Below, one piece after another: positions 23,624 through 32,883 of a DNA stretch of 34,076 nt (position 1 is its first letter; each line of letters opens with the position of its first letter). The translations under genes and the position numbers were made by a program. The stretch is from Thiotrichales bacterium (GTDB lineage: Bacteria; Pseudomonadota; Gammaproteobacteria; SZUA-229): positions 2,477,465-2,511,540 of the forward strand of contig CP070838.1 of NCBI GenBank assembly GCA_020341835.1, read 5' to 3'. The notes below the pieces were generated by a model. The model ran no database searches. It was given only the letters and a program-made list of their open reading frames with translations, and had not been told where the DNA came from.

Positions 23624-25256
23624 TGAATACCTCCATCACCGGTACCCGGTATTCAGCACTGCTGTCAGGCCCCAGCTTGACGATCTGTTCGAGCAGATAG
23701 CGGGCACGCAGAAACATACCACGCGCCAGGTTACGATCCAGGATAAAGCGCGTCGATGTTGCCAGCGATCGCATCAGCCCGAAGGCCAGGCGCATTTCGA
23801 AAGTCGTGTCCTTGTTTTTTGCCGCAAACTCTGCCGCGATGCAGTAGAACTGGTAGATCACCGCGGTAATCCGCTTTCGAATCTCGGGATCCAGAACCTG
23901 CAGGCGGTAATTCGACACCATGAACACGGATACATCCTGCACATAATCCATGTAGCGTGACCGGTGTAGATCGACATAACGAAGCTGCCCGTTATCGGCA
24001 TCATAGATGATATTGTCGATGTTGAAATCACCGTGAATATAGACCGAAAACGGCGCCTCCAGGCCGGACTCAATGACCGCGGCCTGGGCAGTGAGACTGG
24101 CGAATGACTCGATGGGATAACCGCAGATTGATTTGTTATGGTGCTGGAACTCCGGATGCACCGCGTAAACATCATTCAGGCGTTTCTCCAGCTGGCGCAT
24201 AAATCCGGCGCAAACCGGTTTGTCTGCCAGCGTTTCAGTCCAGACGCTATACAGGGTTTTCTTCAGTTCCTGTAAGGCTGCCTGCAGCATCTCGGTCGAC
24301 TCATTAAGCACGATTTGCTCGAAGGTTTGTCCGGACAGGTGCTCGATCAACAACGATGCCGATTTTCCCTTTTTTTTCCAGGAAAGAATCTGTGGCGCCA
24401 GCCCTGGGAAGACATCATGCCAGTTCTCCACACCCTTGCGTTCACGCTTGAGTTTCTTGGTATAGCCCTGTTTGAAAATCGCCGGATAACTGCCGCTTTC
24501 ACCATCGGATAACTGTACGCTGGATATAGCGGCGCCGGATCGTGTTTCAGCAACATTCCTGATCTGCATTTCCTCAGGATTGGCGCTGTCGGTGATTTTG
24601 CTGAAATCCTGCATGGCCTGAAAGCGCGTACTGTCCATCACCATGCCCAGGTTACTGGAGATTATCGACTCGCTGATCGTCAGCAGGCTGTCACCCATGC
24701 GTTCGATAGCGTAAGCGGAGAAGGACAGACTGAGCAGATTCTCGGCGTCGGATGTATCACGCAGCGATGCCGCGTTCTTCTTTAAAAATTTCCTGAACTT
24801 GCGTTCCAGTCTTCGCTGTATGCGGCCGATCTTGATTGCGATCTGGGTATCGTTCTCGAACAGTGCAGTATGCACCATGGCCACCGCCTCGATTACAAGA
24901 TCGATCTGGGATAACAGCCTCGGAAAATTTTTCTTTCCGGGATCTTCAAGATAGATAGACTGTTGTGCAAACTCCTCGCCAAGCTCTGCTATGCGTTCAA
25001 GCTCGGTCGCTATAATATCGATAGCGCGCACACGCAGCACCTCGGGGACATCCGAATTATCAGCTTCCACCAGATACCGGTAACAGGCTTCGTGAATGCG
25101 TTGTTTCAGGTTTGAAATATAGCCGCTGCGTTTAAAAATATTTTCTGCGGCTTCCGGCGAGGTGTCATCAAGGTAGAGCTTGATGCTTTCGAGTCGACTC
25201 ACCAGTTCGGTCTGGAGAAACTCGAGGTTATGCCGGATGGTCTGCTGCGGATCCAT
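23616..25256 (-). CDS. PhoU-like domain fused to APH-type kinase domain (phospho-cassette gene 2)
   Basis: Two-part protein of 546 aa. Residues about 1-225 form helical repeats with two PhoU signatures: ELERIAELGEEF (about 85-96) and AIERMGDSLLTI (about 183-194). Residues about 255-510 resemble the aminoglycoside phosphotransferase/choline kinase fold: an N-lobe strand YPAIFKQGYTKKLK, then SLLIEHLSG, and the catalytic Brenner loop YIHGDFNIDNIIYD (His408, Asp410, Asn415) followed by the Mg-binding aspartate in RYVDLHRSRY (Asp429). All catalytic residues appear present, so an active small-molecule or protein kinase is likely. PhoU domains usually bind metal clusters and regulate phosphate uptake. 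ATG follows the Nudix stop by 6 nt. I do not know this fusion from a described pathway. Confidence 0.86.
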   Translation of the reverse strand: MDPQQTIRHNLEFLQTELVSRLESIKLYLDDTSPEAAENIFKRSGYISNLKQRIHEACYRYLVEADNSDVPEVLRVRAIDIIATELERIAELGEEFAQQSIYLEDPGKKNFPRLLSQIDLVIEAVAMVHTALFENDTQIAIKIGRIQRRLERKFRKFLKKNAASLRDTSDAENLLSLSFSAYAIERMGDSLLTISESIISSNLGMVMDSTRFQAMQDFSKITDSANPEEMQIRNVAETRSGAAISSVQLSDGESGSYPAIFKQGYTKKLKRERKGVENWHDVFPGLAPQILSWKKKGKSASLLIEHLSGQTFEQIVLNESTEMLQAALQELKKTLYSVWTETLADKPVCAGFMRQLEKRLNDVYAVHPEFQHHNKSICGYPIESFASLTAQAAVIESGLEAPFSVYIHGDFNIDNIIYDADNGQLRYVDLHRSRYMDYVQDVSVFMVSNYRLQVLDPEIRKRITAVIYQFYCIAAEFAAKNKDTTFEMRLAFGLMRSLATSTRFILDRNLARGMFLRARYLLEQIVKLGPDSSAEYRVPVMEVFSG

Positions 25257-25262
25257 GATCGA

Positions 25263-25730
25263 TTAGATTAGCTGCCCTGCATAGACCCGCGACGAAACCT
25301 GACTCTGCAGTAATTTGGTGTAATCTGCCGGAACAAGATTGATATCCGCCAGTTGCCTGACAGGAACCCAGAGCACATCGACCTGATGCTTGTCCGGGCG
25401 TGGTCCATTCTGCGCTTGATAACTGTCGTCCACTGTACAGCTAAACAGGAACTCGACCAGCTGGCGCGTGGACGGTGGCACGGTCTGCCTCAACTTGAAA
25501 TAGTCACCAACGAACAGCAGATCAACGACCTTGACCTGCGTACCGATTTCCTCTTCGCATTCACGTCGTAACGCCTCGGTAAGCTGCTCACCCTGTTCCT
25601 GGGCACCACCGGGGAGTGCATAACGCTCACTGCCGTTTTCATCGACCTTGCGCTGCAGCAGTACTGCCCCGTTCCTGATAATAACCGCACGAACAGCGTT
25701 ACGTATTCCCGGAATCAGATTTTCCATCAT
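25263..25730 (-). CDS. Nudix hydrolase (phospho-cassette gene 1)
   Basis: Hydrolase cleaving a nucleoside-diphosphate-linked or other diphosphate substrate, about 155 aa from ATG 25730 (an upstream GTG at 25781 has no Shine-Dalgarno and is less likely). The Nudix box is a perfect consensus match: GAQEQGEQLTEALRRECEEE then IG, with G, E, RE, EE and G at the correct spacing. ALPGG precedes it and VEFLFSC follows, typical of ADP-ribose or nucleotide hydrolases, but substrate specificity cannot be read. It is separated from purF by 124 nt with no terminator seen, and followed by the PhoU/kinase fusion after 6 nt, so it is taken as the first cassette gene. Confidence 0.9.
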   Translation of the reverse strand: MMENLIPGIRNAVRAVIIRNGAVLLQRKVDENGSERYALPGGAQEQGEQLTEALRRECEEEIGTQVKVVDLLFVGDYFKLRQTVPPSTRQLVEFLFSCTVDDSYQAQNGPRPDKHQVDVLWVPVRQLADINLVPADYTKLLQSQVSSRVYAGQLI

Positions 25731-25854
25731 TCTGTCAACACTATGGTGGCATGCTGTATTAACAGTAACAGTTATTTGCACAGAATTAAAATGGTTTTCC
25801 GCCTTTCGTATGGCCTGATAGCCAAAGCCCGGGCAGGCGACGGGAGCGGTGGGA

Positions 25855-27357
25855 TCAGAGCTCGACAGTTTCTGCCGACTGACTGCCCCGGCGTTTCATC
25901 TTGGCCGCATCATTGCGCTGCAATTCCAGCCTGCGGAAATAATCTTCATCGATATCGTTGGTAACATATTCACCATCGAAACACGAGCAGTCAAACTTCT
26001 GCAGCATGTCGTTACCCTTCTGTACCGCCTCAATAAGGTCCTCAAGGTCCTGGTATATCAGCCAGTCTGCCCCAATCGCCTCAGCAATTTCTTCGACCGA
26101 ACGGTTGTGGGCAACAAACTCCTCCGGCGCCGGCATATCAATACCATAGACATTGGGATAACGCACCGGTGGTGCAGCCGACGCCATATAGACTTTTTTA
26201 GCCCCCGCCTCTCTTGCCATCTGGATGATCTGTTTTGACGTGGTACCACGCACAATCGAGTCATCGACCAGCAATACATTCTTCCCCTGAAACTCGAGGT
26301 CAATCGGGTTCAGTTTCTGGCGCACTGATTTTTTGCGCTCTGTCTGTCCCGGCATGATAAAGGTGCGGCCAATGTATCGGTTCTTGATAAAACCTTCGCG
26401 GTATTTCACGTTGAGGTGAAAGGCTACTTCAAGCGCTGATGTTCGGCTGGTATCAGGTATGGGTATAACAACGTCAATATCATGCTCGGGAAATTCGCGC
26501 AGAATCTTTTTGACCAGCTTCTGCCCCATTCTCAGCCGCGCCTTGTACACCGACACATCATCCATAATGGAATCTGGTCGCGCAAAATAGACGAACTCGA
26601 AAATGCACGGAACAAGACCGGGTTTGTCCGCACACTGACGGGTGTGGAGCGTCCCGTTCTGTTCGATAAAGACCGCTTCGCCCGGCATCAGATCACGCAC
26701 CAGTTCAAAACCCTGCGCCTGCAATGCAACACTTTCCGACGCAATCATGTAATCCGTACCGGCAGACGTTTCGCGCTTGCCGTAGACCGCAGGTCGTATG
26801 CCGTTCGGATCGCGGAATGCAAGCACACCCTTACCGACGATCATGGCAATAACCGCGTAACCACCCTTGCAGCGTTTATGCACTGCATTGACAGCGGTAA
26901 AAATATCTTCGGTATCGAATTCCGGCTTGGCCAGCAACTGGAGCTCGTGCGCAAACACATTGAGCAGCGCCTCGGTGTCGGACTCGGTATTCAGATGACG
27001 CATATCGTCCATGAACAGCTGTTCCTTGAGCGCATCGGTATTCGTCAGATTACCATTATGGGCAAGCGCAATACCGTAAGGCGAGTTCACATAGAAAGGC
27101 TGTGCTTCGAGCGAAGATGAGCAGCCTGCGGTCGGGTAACGCACATGGCCGATACCCATATTGCCGCGCAGTCGTTCCATGTGCTGTTTGAAAAACACAT
27201 CGCGTACGAGACCGTTGCCTTTACGCATGAAAAACCTGTCCTGCTCACAGGTCATGATGCCGGCGGCATCCTGTCCGCGGTGCTGCAACACGGACAATGA
27301 CTCGTACAGATCGAGATTGACCGGTGTATGACTGACTATACCAACAATGCCGCACAT
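25855..27357 (-). CDS. purF: Amidophosphoribosyltransferase
   Basis: First committed step of purine synthesis: transfers the glutamine amide nitrogen to PRPP, giving 5-phosphoribosylamine. Length is 500 aa, close to the 505-aa E. coli enzyme. The glutaminase domain starts with the nucleophile Cys2 ([14 protein letters not shown]), with [10 protein letters not shown] and LAHNGNLTN downstream. The phosphoribosyltransferase half has the PRPP loop [17 protein letters not shown]. The C-terminus ([16 protein letters not shown]) resembles the E. coli form rather than the Fe-S Bacillus form. It starts 3 nt after the cvpA stop, so the two are coupled, as in other gammaproteobacteria. Confidence 0.97.
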   Translation of the reverse strand: MCGIVGIVSHTPVNLDLYESLSVLQHRGQDAAGIMTCEQDRFFMRKGNGLVRDVFFKQHMERLRGNMGIGHVRYPTAGCSSSLEAQPFYVNSPYGIALAHNGNLTNTDALKEQLFMDDMRHLNTESDTEALLNVFAHELQLLAKPEFDTEDIFTAVNAVHKRCKGGYAVIAMIVGKGVLAFRDPNGIRPAVYGKRETSAGTDYMIASESVALQAQGFELVRDLMPGEAVFIEQNGTLHTRQCADKPGLVPCIFEFVYFARPDSIMDDVSVYKARLRMGQKLVKKILREFPEHDIDVVIPIPDTSRTSALEVAFHLNVKYREGFIKNRYIGRTFIMPGQTERKKSVRQKLNPIDLEFQGKNVLLVDDSIVRGTTSKQIIQMAREAGAKKVYMASAAPPVRYPNVYGIDMPAPEEFVAHNRSVEEIAEAIGADWLIYQDLEDLIEAVQKGNDMLQKFDCSCFDGEYVTNDIDEDYFRRLELQRNDAAKMKRRGSQSAETVEL

Positions 27358-27360
27358 CGA

Positions 27361-27858
27361 CTAGACAACGCTCCTTTCAGCAGACGCCTTCATATCCGGT
27401 ATGTAATCCTGCATCCAGATCACCACGTTCTCGAAACGATGCAGCATCGCTGACTCCTGCCACCAGTCTTCCTCGGGCAGTTGCGGGAACTGGCTGGCTA
27501 CGATAACGAAGATGACAATGATCAGTGCACCCCTGAGAACACCAAAGCCGATACCGAGCACGCGGTCGATACTGGTCAGACCCGTCTTGATCAGGATACG
27601 TGTAACCAGGTGAGTCACCAGGGTACCTAGGACAAAGACGATAAGGAACAGCGTCGCAAACGAAATAGCCTGGCGTACTGCTTCCGATTCGATCGCCGCC
27701 GGCAACATCGGAGCCAGTTTCGGTGCGAAAGTCGCCGCGATCCAGGTTGCAATGATCCACTTGGCGAGCGAAATCGATTCTCTCATGAAACCACGCAACA
27801 AACCGAAAAGCGCTGACAGAACTATGATAAAAATGATGACGACATCGACGACGGTCAT
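27361..27858 (-). CDS. cvpA: CvpA family inner-membrane protein
   Basis: Membrane protein of 165 aa with four hydrophobic segments (about residues 4-20, 32-50, 63-85 and 102-122), opening TVVDVVIIFIIVLSALFGLLRG, cut here to the typical CvpA start VDVVIIFIIV, and containing GFMRESISLAKW and SIDRVLGIGFGVLRG. In E. coli it is needed for colicin V production and bile-salt or envelope stress tolerance; the mechanism is unresolved. It has a weak Shine-Dalgarno and is the first of the cvpA-purF pair. The 250-nt gap upstream contains a REP pair. Confidence 0.93.
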   Translation of the reverse strand: MTVVDVVIIFIIVLSALFGLLRGFMRESISLAKWIIATWIAATFAPKLAPMLPAAIESEAVRQAISFATLFLIVFVLGTLVTHLVTRILIKTGLTSIDRVLGIGFGVLRGALIIVIFVIVASQFPQLPEEDWWQESAMLHRFENVVIWMQDYIPDMKASAERSVV

Positions 27859-28108
27859 GGCACATCTGTGTGACGGCTGATAAAAACGGGATTATACGCG
27901 CTTGAAGACACGGAATAAACTTGTTTTATACCGTTGCCCAGGCACCAGCATCGACAAAAACAAGCATGAAAAGCAAGGACCGAAATAGCCCGCATTCAGG
28001 GTGATGTCTCTGCACCTCATCCGTATCGCAATTCTGCAGCAGCGGCTTTAGCCGCGAACACTATCCACACCAATACGTGCAATTCGCGGCTCAAGCCGCT
28101 GCTACAAT
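27859..28108. other. Gap between dedD and cvpA
   Basis: No gene is supported in these 250 nt. It contains the REP-like pair at 28036-28105 immediately after the dedD stop. Any cvpA-purF promoter would lie in about 27870-28030; no confident hexamer pair was identified. Confidence 0.6.
28036..28105. repeat. REP-like palindrome pair after dedD
   Basis: Arms 28036-28058 and 28083-28105 are reverse complements with two mismatches over 23 bp (cores AGCGGCTTTAGCCGCGAA and TTCGCGGCTCAAGCCGCT). The repeat ends 3 nt before the dedD stop codon on the opposite side, so it could act as a 3'-end stabiliser or a weak terminator of the dedD transcript. Confidence 0.85.
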
Positions 28109-28615
28109 TCAGGGGTGATTGACGATAAAGCCGTCAAGGCCCTCTTTTTTCTGCAGTGTCACTTTCAATTTTTCCAGCTTGCGCTTGTCGAGTTCCGGGC
28201 CGATCCGAACCCGGTAACTGGTTTTGCCGTTCCTGGTACGTGTTTCAACATAGGCGGTATAACCGTCCTTGCGAAGCTTGTCGCGCAAGGCGTAGGCATT
28301 GTCCTTGATAGTCACGGTTGAGACCTGCAGCGCGAATGCATTGGTCGGCTGTTTTAATGTTGTTCTTTTTTTGGGCTGAACCGGCTGCGGCCTGGTTTTC
28401 GCCACAGTCGTCGATTTTTGCGTGACATGCTTCGGTTCGACAGGCGCCAGCTCGATCTCGCTAAGTGGTGGAAATTCCGGTTCCGGCGGCATCGTGATGC
28501 TTCGGCTGTTACGTGACTTGAAACCCGAGCCATCGAGTAACACCGGGATGAATATCACCCCCAGCGCGACCAGCAGGATCGCACCGAGCAGACGTTGTTG
28601 CAAAGTTTTTTCCAA
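28109..28615 (-). CDS. dedD: SPOR-domain cell-division protein DedD
   Basis: Inner-membrane septal protein that binds denuded glycan at the division site through a SPOR domain; 168 aa. The open frame extends far upstream through folC, but that part is a shadow. The start is placed at TTG 28615, giving MEKTLQQRLLGAILLVALGV, which matches the usual DedD opening (short charged N-terminus then one membrane helix, about residues 9-30). AGG lies just upstream. A Pro/Thr/Lys-rich linker (about 35-85) follows, then the SPOR domain (about 90-168: FALQVSTVTIKDNAYALRD; TSYRVRIGPELDKRK). It starts about 28 nt after the folC stop, in the common folC-dedD-cvpA-purF order. Confidence 0.9.
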   Translation of the reverse strand: MEKTLQQRLLGAILLVALGVIFIPVLLDGSGFKSRNSRSITMPPEPEFPPLSEIELAPVEPKHVTQKSTTVAKTRPQPVQPKKRTTLKQPTNAFALQVSTVTIKDNAYALRDKLRKDGYTAYVETRTRNGKTSYRVRIGPELDKRKLEKLKVTLQKKEGLDGFIVNHP

Positions 28616-28643
28616 AAGACCTGTAAACCTGATTGTTGCTGAA

Positions 28644-29921
28644 TTAGTGAAGTTGAAGCGTATAAAACTGCATTGCTTCGGCGACGGTATAAAACGATCC
28701 GAAGATAATAATTCTGTCGTTTTGATCAGCGGCTGCCATGGCCTTTTCACAGGCTTCGGCAACCGTCGAAACAGCAATGAGTTTACCATCCGTGACCTGC
28801 TGTTCAACCGCTGCTGCCATATCCCCCGCTGAAAGACCACGCGGAACCGATTCAAGTCCGGACGTGTACCATACGTCAATCTCGCTCGACAGCAACGCAA
28901 TGACATCGGCCACCGGTTTGTCTGCCAGCATCGCGATGACGGCATGGGTTCTGGCGCGGCAGGGTCGGGATGCGAGCTGTGCTTGCAGCGCTGCTGCGGC
29001 CTGGCTGTTATGCGCCACATCCAGGATCACGTCCGGGTTCTGCCTGATCAGCTGAAAGCGGCCCGGCAATCGCACCTCCACCAGTCCGCGCCTGATCGCA
29101 TCATGACTGATCCGAAAGCCGGCCAGCGACCTCAAAGCCATGATAGCAGTCGCCGCATTGGACAACTGGAATTCACCGGCCAGCGCCGGCACAGGCAATG
29201 CATCGATACGGTGGCTGTCAGCATAAAAGCACCATTGATCACCCCCGGTTTCAGCGCCGAAGTGCTCGCCGATCCGTTTTAGCGCCACCCCGGTGTTAGC
29301 GGCGCGATCGAGCAGTGCCTGCGGCGGATCGGCATCACCGCAAACCGCAGCGCATCCCGGTTTGATAATCCCGGCTTTTTCGCGGGCGATCGTCTCCCGG
29401 TCACTGCCCAGCCAGTCGGTATGATCAATTGCGATGCTGGTAATGACCGCAACACTCGGTTGCAGGATATTGACTGCGTCGAGTCGACCTCCCAGCCCGA
29501 TCTCCATGATAACGAGATCCGGACGTGCCGCCCTGAACAAATCTATGGCGGCCAGCGTGCCGAACTCGAAATAGGTCAGCCCTACCCCATCCCGGGCCTG
29601 ATCAATGCGCTCAAAAGCCTCACACAGGTCAGAGTCGTCAATTTCAGCGCCATTGATTCGAATTCGTTCGTTATACCGTAATAAATGCGGCGACGTATAG
29701 CTGCAGGTCCGGTAGCCATCGGCCTGCGCCATCGCCTCAAGATAGGCAACCACCGATCCCTTGCCATTGGTACCCGCTACGGTAATCAACGGACAATCGA
29801 AATGATCATCGAAACCAGCCCGTTTCAGAACACGCGAAACGCGTTCAAGGCCGAGATCGATTTCTTTGGGATTCAGGCTTTCCTGCCAGGAAAGCCATTC
29901 AGCAAGGGTGTTAAAGCGCAA
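28644..29921 (-). CDS. folC: Folylpolyglutamate/dihydrofolate synthase
   Basis: Adds glutamate to dihydropteroate and folates; cytosolic, 425 aa, normal length. Landmarks are IDLGLERVSRVL (about 21-32), the P-loop ITVAGTNGKGSVVAYLE (46-62), the omega loop SYTSPHLLRYNERIRI, ITSIAIDHTDWLG, EKAGIIKPG and the late LDVAHNSQA. The start codon is TTG at 29921, 6 nt after the accD stop; no ATG is available in frame before the conserved region and no clear Shine-Dalgarno is seen, so translation is probably coupled to accD. Part of the accD-folC-dedD series. Confidence 0.95.
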   Translation of the reverse strand: MRFNTLAEWLSWQESLNPKEIDLGLERVSRVLKRAGFDDHFDCPLITVAGTNGKGSVVAYLEAMAQADGYRTCSYTSPHLLRYNERIRINGAEIDDSDLCEAFERIDQARDGVGLTYFEFGTLAAIDLFRAARPDLVIMEIGLGGRLDAVNILQPSVAVITSIAIDHTDWLGSDRETIAREKAGIIKPGCAAVCGDADPPQALLDRAANTGVALKRIGEHFGAETGGDQWCFYADSHRIDALPVPALAGEFQLSNAATAIMALRSLAGFRISHDAIRRGLVEVRLPGRFQLIRQNPDVILDVAHNSQAAAALQAQLASRPCRARTHAVIAMLADKPVADVIALLSSEIDVWYTSGLESVPRGLSAGDMAAAVEQQVTDGKLIAVSTVAEACEKAMAAADQNDRIIIFGSFYTVAEAMQFYTLQLH

Positions 29922-29927
29922 TGAAAT

Positions 29928-30797
29928 CTAGGGAGACTGAATCGCCGGCTTGTTCATCAACATCAGCAACAGGCTGGAAATCCGGTCGCGCAAATCGCGT
30001 CGGTCGAGGATCATATCGATCGCACCATGATCGAGCAGAAACTCGCTGCGCTGGAAACCTTCCGGCAGTTTTTCCCGCACGGTCTGTTCGATGACCCTCG
30101 GTCCGGCAAAACCGATCAGCGCCCTGGGTTCGGCAATGTTGACGTCGCCCAGCATCGCAAAACTGGCCGAAACGCCGCCCATGGTCGGGTCGGTCAGAAC
30201 CGATATGAAAGGAATCTTCCTGTTGGCCAGATGCGTCAGTACTGCACTGGTCTTGGCCATTTGCATCAGTGAAAACAACGCTTCCTGCATACGCGCACCG
30301 CCCGAGGCGGAAAAACACACCAGTGGAATATTCTCAGCCAGCGACACCTTCGCTGCCTGCGCGAACTTTTCGCCGACGACGGAGCCCATGGACCCACCCA
30401 TGAAACGGAAATCGAACGACGCGGCAACGACATCGACACCCCTGACCTTGCCCTTGATCACGATCAATGCATCTTTTTCATCGGTATTTTTTTGCGCCTG
30501 CAGCAGACGATCCCTGTACTTCTTGCTGTCCTTGAACTTGAGGGCGTCAACCGGCATATATTCGCTGGCGATTTCCTCGCGCGGCTCTTCATCAAGAAAC
30601 AGATCCAGGCGCCTGCGGCCATAGACGCGCATATGGTGATTACATTTCGGACAGACATCCTGATTGCGCTCGAGCTCGGCTCGATAGAGCACCGCGTTGC
30701 AGGCCGTGCATTTGGACCACAGACCTTCCGGTATAGCCTTCTTGGTGCCGCCTTCGGTGCGGATACGTGAAGGCATCAATTTTTCAAACCAGCTCAT
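29928..30797 (-). CDS. accD: Acetyl-CoA carboxylase carboxyltransferase subunit beta
   Basis: Forms with AccA the carboxyltransferase that makes malonyl-CoA for fatty acid synthesis. Length is 289 aa (E. coli 304). The N-terminal zinc ribbon has all four cysteines: Cys30 and Cys33 (KCTACNAV), Cys49 and Cys52 (VCPKCNHH). The crotonase-like core contains [37 protein letters not shown] (about residues 160-180), [14 protein letters not shown] and [17 protein letters not shown] lies 8 nt before ATG. It follows trpA after 17 nt and precedes folC after 6 nt. Confidence 0.97.
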   Translation of the reverse strand: MSWFEKLMPSRIRTEGGTKKAIPEGLWSKCTACNAVLYRAELERNQDVCPKCNHHMRVYGRRRLDLFLDEEPREEIASEYMPVDALKFKDSKKYRDRLLQAQKNTDEKDALIVIKGKVRGVDVVAASFDFRFMGGSMGSVVGEKFAQAAKVSLAENIPLVCFSASGGARMQEALFSLMQMAKTSAVLTHLANRKIPFISVLTDPTMGGVSASFAMLGDVNIAEPRALIGFAGPRVIEQTVREKLPEGFQRSEFLLDHGAIDMILDRRDLRDRISSLLLMLMNKPAIQSP

Positions 30798-30814
30798 GTT
30801 CGCTACCCCCGTAT

Positions 30815-31660
30815 TCAGGCCGTTCTTGTTATTTCGTCCACCGGGACGGCATCCATGGCTTCACGCATGGAACCCAGCAGTTCGCACACATCCCCGATGA
30901 TCCGTTCGATCTGGTCGGGAGTGTGCTTTTGATGTGCGGCCATACGTTTAACTATAGCACTCCCGACGACGACCGCATCAGAACAGGCCGAAACCCGTGC
31001 CGCCGTGTCTGCATCACTGATACCGAAACCAACACCGATCGGCAGATCGATGTGGCCGCGTATCATCTCGACCTGCTGCCTGACACTGTCGACATCGAGG
31101 TTGGCGGCACCGGTAACACCCTTGAGCGATACGTAGTAGACAAATCCACTGGCCACGGCACCGATTTTGGCAACGCGCTGGTCGGTACTGGTCGGTGCGA
31201 TCAGGAACACCGGGTCCAGCCCCGCGCCTTCGAGCGCCGAAATATAGCCTTCACCTTCCTCGGGCGGCATGTCGACGGTGATCACGCCGTCGATACCGGC
31301 TTCCGCGGCACGACGGGCGAAGGATTCATAACCGGCAACCTCGATCAGATTCAGGTAACCCATCATGATGATCGGTGTGACATCATCGAGCCTGCGGAAC
31401 GCGCTGACCGCGTCGAAGACATGCTCGAGCGTGATGTTAAATTCCAGCGCACGTTCCGCTGCAGCCTGAATCACCGGGCCATCAGCCATCGGATCGGAGA
31501 ACGGCGCACCCAGTTCGATGACATTGGCACCTGCCTTGACCATCGCGTGCATCAGCGGCACGGTCACCTGCGGATGCGGATCGCCCGTCATGATATAAGG
31601 AATCAGTGCCTTACGGCCTTCAGCCTGCAACCGCGCAAAGCAACCCTGTAGTCGACTCAC
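30815..31660 (-). CDS. trpA: Tryptophan synthase alpha chain
   Basis: Cleaves indole-3-glycerol phosphate to indole and passes it to TrpB. TIM barrel of 281 aa (E. coli 268). Catalytic residues are Glu49 ([18 protein letters not shown]) and Asp60 in the same motif. Further landmarks are [31 protein letters not shown], and the phosphate-binding [12 protein letters not shown]. The start codon is GTG at 31660, overlapping the trpB stop in GTGA, a classical coupling that matches the 1:1 stoichiometry of the complex. Confidence 0.97.
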   Translation of the reverse strand: MSRLQGCFARLQAEGRKALIPYIMTGDPHPQVTVPLMHAMVKAGANVIELGAPFSDPMADGPVIQAAAERALEFNITLEHVFDAVSAFRRLDDVTPIIMMGYLNLIEVAGYESFARRAAEAGIDGVITVDMPPEEGEGYISALEGAGLDPVFLIAPTSTDQRVAKIGAVASGFVYYVSLKGVTGAANLDVDSVRQQVEMIRGHIDLPIGVGFGISDADTAARVSACSDAVVVGSAIVKRMAAHQKHTPDQIERIIGDVCELLGSMREAMDAVPVDEITRTA

Positions 31661-32883
31661 AACTGTATACCCTCGATTTTAGCTATGGTGTTGATATCCT
31701 TGTCGCCGCGCCCGGAAAGATTGATGATCACGCTCTGTTCCGGACTCATCCCGGCCGCCAGCTGCACACCATAGGCAACTGCATGACTGGACTCGAGCGC
31801 CGGAATAATACCCTCGATACGTGTTAACCGATGAAACGCGTGCAGGGCAGCGTTGTCGGTAACCGCTGTGTAGTTGACCCTGCCGATGTCTTTCAACCAG
31901 GAGTGCTCGGGGCCGACGCCCGGATAATCCAGACCCGCTGACACCGAATGGGTTTCTATAATCTGGCCGCCGCTGTCTTCCATCAGATACGTCCGGTTAC
32001 CGTGCAAAACACCCGGTTTACCGGCACACAGCGGCGCAGCATGATGCCCTGTATCGAGCCCGTCACCGGCAGCCTCGACCCCGTACATGGCCACGGCTTC
32101 ATCATCCAGAAACGGATGGAACAGGCCAATCGCATTGGATCCGCCGCCAACGCAGGCAACCAGCGCGTCCGGCAACCGACCGGTCAATTCCTGGATCTGC
32201 TCGCGCGCCTCGCGACCGATTACTGACTGGAAATCCCTGACCATCTGTGGATAGGGGTGTGGCCCCGCGACCGTGCCGATGATATAAAAGGTGGTATCGA
32301 CGTTGGTCACCCAGTCGCGCATCGCTTCATTCAACGCATCCTTGAGTGTTTTCGAGCCCGAACTCACCGGTACGACCTCGGCACCCAGCAATTTCATGCG
32401 GTATACGTTCGGCGCCTGGCGCACGATGTCCTCGGCGCCCATATAGACGATGCATTCCATACCGAAACGCGCGGCCACGGTGGCCGTCGCCACGCCATGC
32501 TGGCCGGCGCCGGTTTCTGCAATCACCCTGTTCTTGCCCATGGCCCGGGCCAGCAATGCCTGGCCAATGGTGTTGTTTACCTTGTGGGCACCGGTATGAT
32601 TGAGGTCTTCGCGCTTCAGAAAAATCTGCGCACCACCGGTCTCCCGGGACAGGCGCTCGGCATGGTACAGCGGACTGGGGCGGCCCACATAATAGGCGAG
32701 ATCTGCGTCGAACTGTGCAAGGAAGTCGCTGTCATTGCTGAACTTATGGTAGGCATCGCTCAATTCGTCCAGCGCCTGCATCAGGGTTTCGGAAACGAAG
32801 CGACCACCATAAATGCCGAAATGCCCGCGCTCGTCCGGCATCGCGGAATAATCGATCGCCTGCTTCATGTTATCTGTCGGCAT
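31657..32883 (-). CDS. trpB: Tryptophan synthase beta chain
   Basis: PLP enzyme joining indole and serine to tryptophan; 408 aa (E. coli 397), TrpB1 type. The Schiff-base lysine is Lys101 ([11 protein letters not shown]); other motifs are [25 protein letters not shown] (phosphate binding), [13 protein letters not shown] and [12 protein letters not shown] at 32883 has GAGG 6 nt upstream and overlaps trpF by 14 nt; a second ATG at 32868, 1 nt after the trpF stop, is possible but has no Shine-Dalgarno of its own. The stop overlaps trpA in GTGA. Confidence 0.97.
   Translation of the reverse strand: MPTDNMKQAIDYSAMPDERGHFGIYGGRFVSETLMQALDELSDAYHKFSNDSDFLAQFDADLAYYVGRPSPLYHAERLSRETGGAQIFLKREDLNHTGAHKVNNTIGQALLARAMGKNRVIAETGAGQHGVATATVAARFGMECIVYMGAEDIVRQAPNVYRMKLLGAEVVPVSSGSKTLKDALNEAMRDWVTNVDTTFYIIGTVAGPHPYPQMVRDFQSVIGREAREQIQELTGRLPDALVACVGGGSNAIGLFHPFLDDEAVAMYGVEAAGDGLDTGHHAAPLCAGKPGVLHGNRTYLMEDSGGQIIETHSVSAGLDYPGVGPEHSWLKDIGRVNYTAVTDNAALHAFHRLTRIEGIIPALESSHAVAYGVQLAAGMSPEQSVIINLSGRGDKDINTIAKIEGIQL

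Noticed and set aside
25731-25854. Promoter for the cassette at a TTGACA near 25733-25738
   Set aside because: The hexamer overlaps the chosen start codon region and would place its -10 inside the gene, so it cannot be the cassette promoter.
28109-29020. DedD as a 303-aa protein
   Set aside because: The first about 130 codons overlap folC in another frame and carry no membrane segment; the DedD-like start at TTG 28615 explains the family alignment.
30767-31651. Plus-strand 294-aa open frame opposite trpA
   Set aside because: Antisense shadow of TrpA; no recognisable motif.
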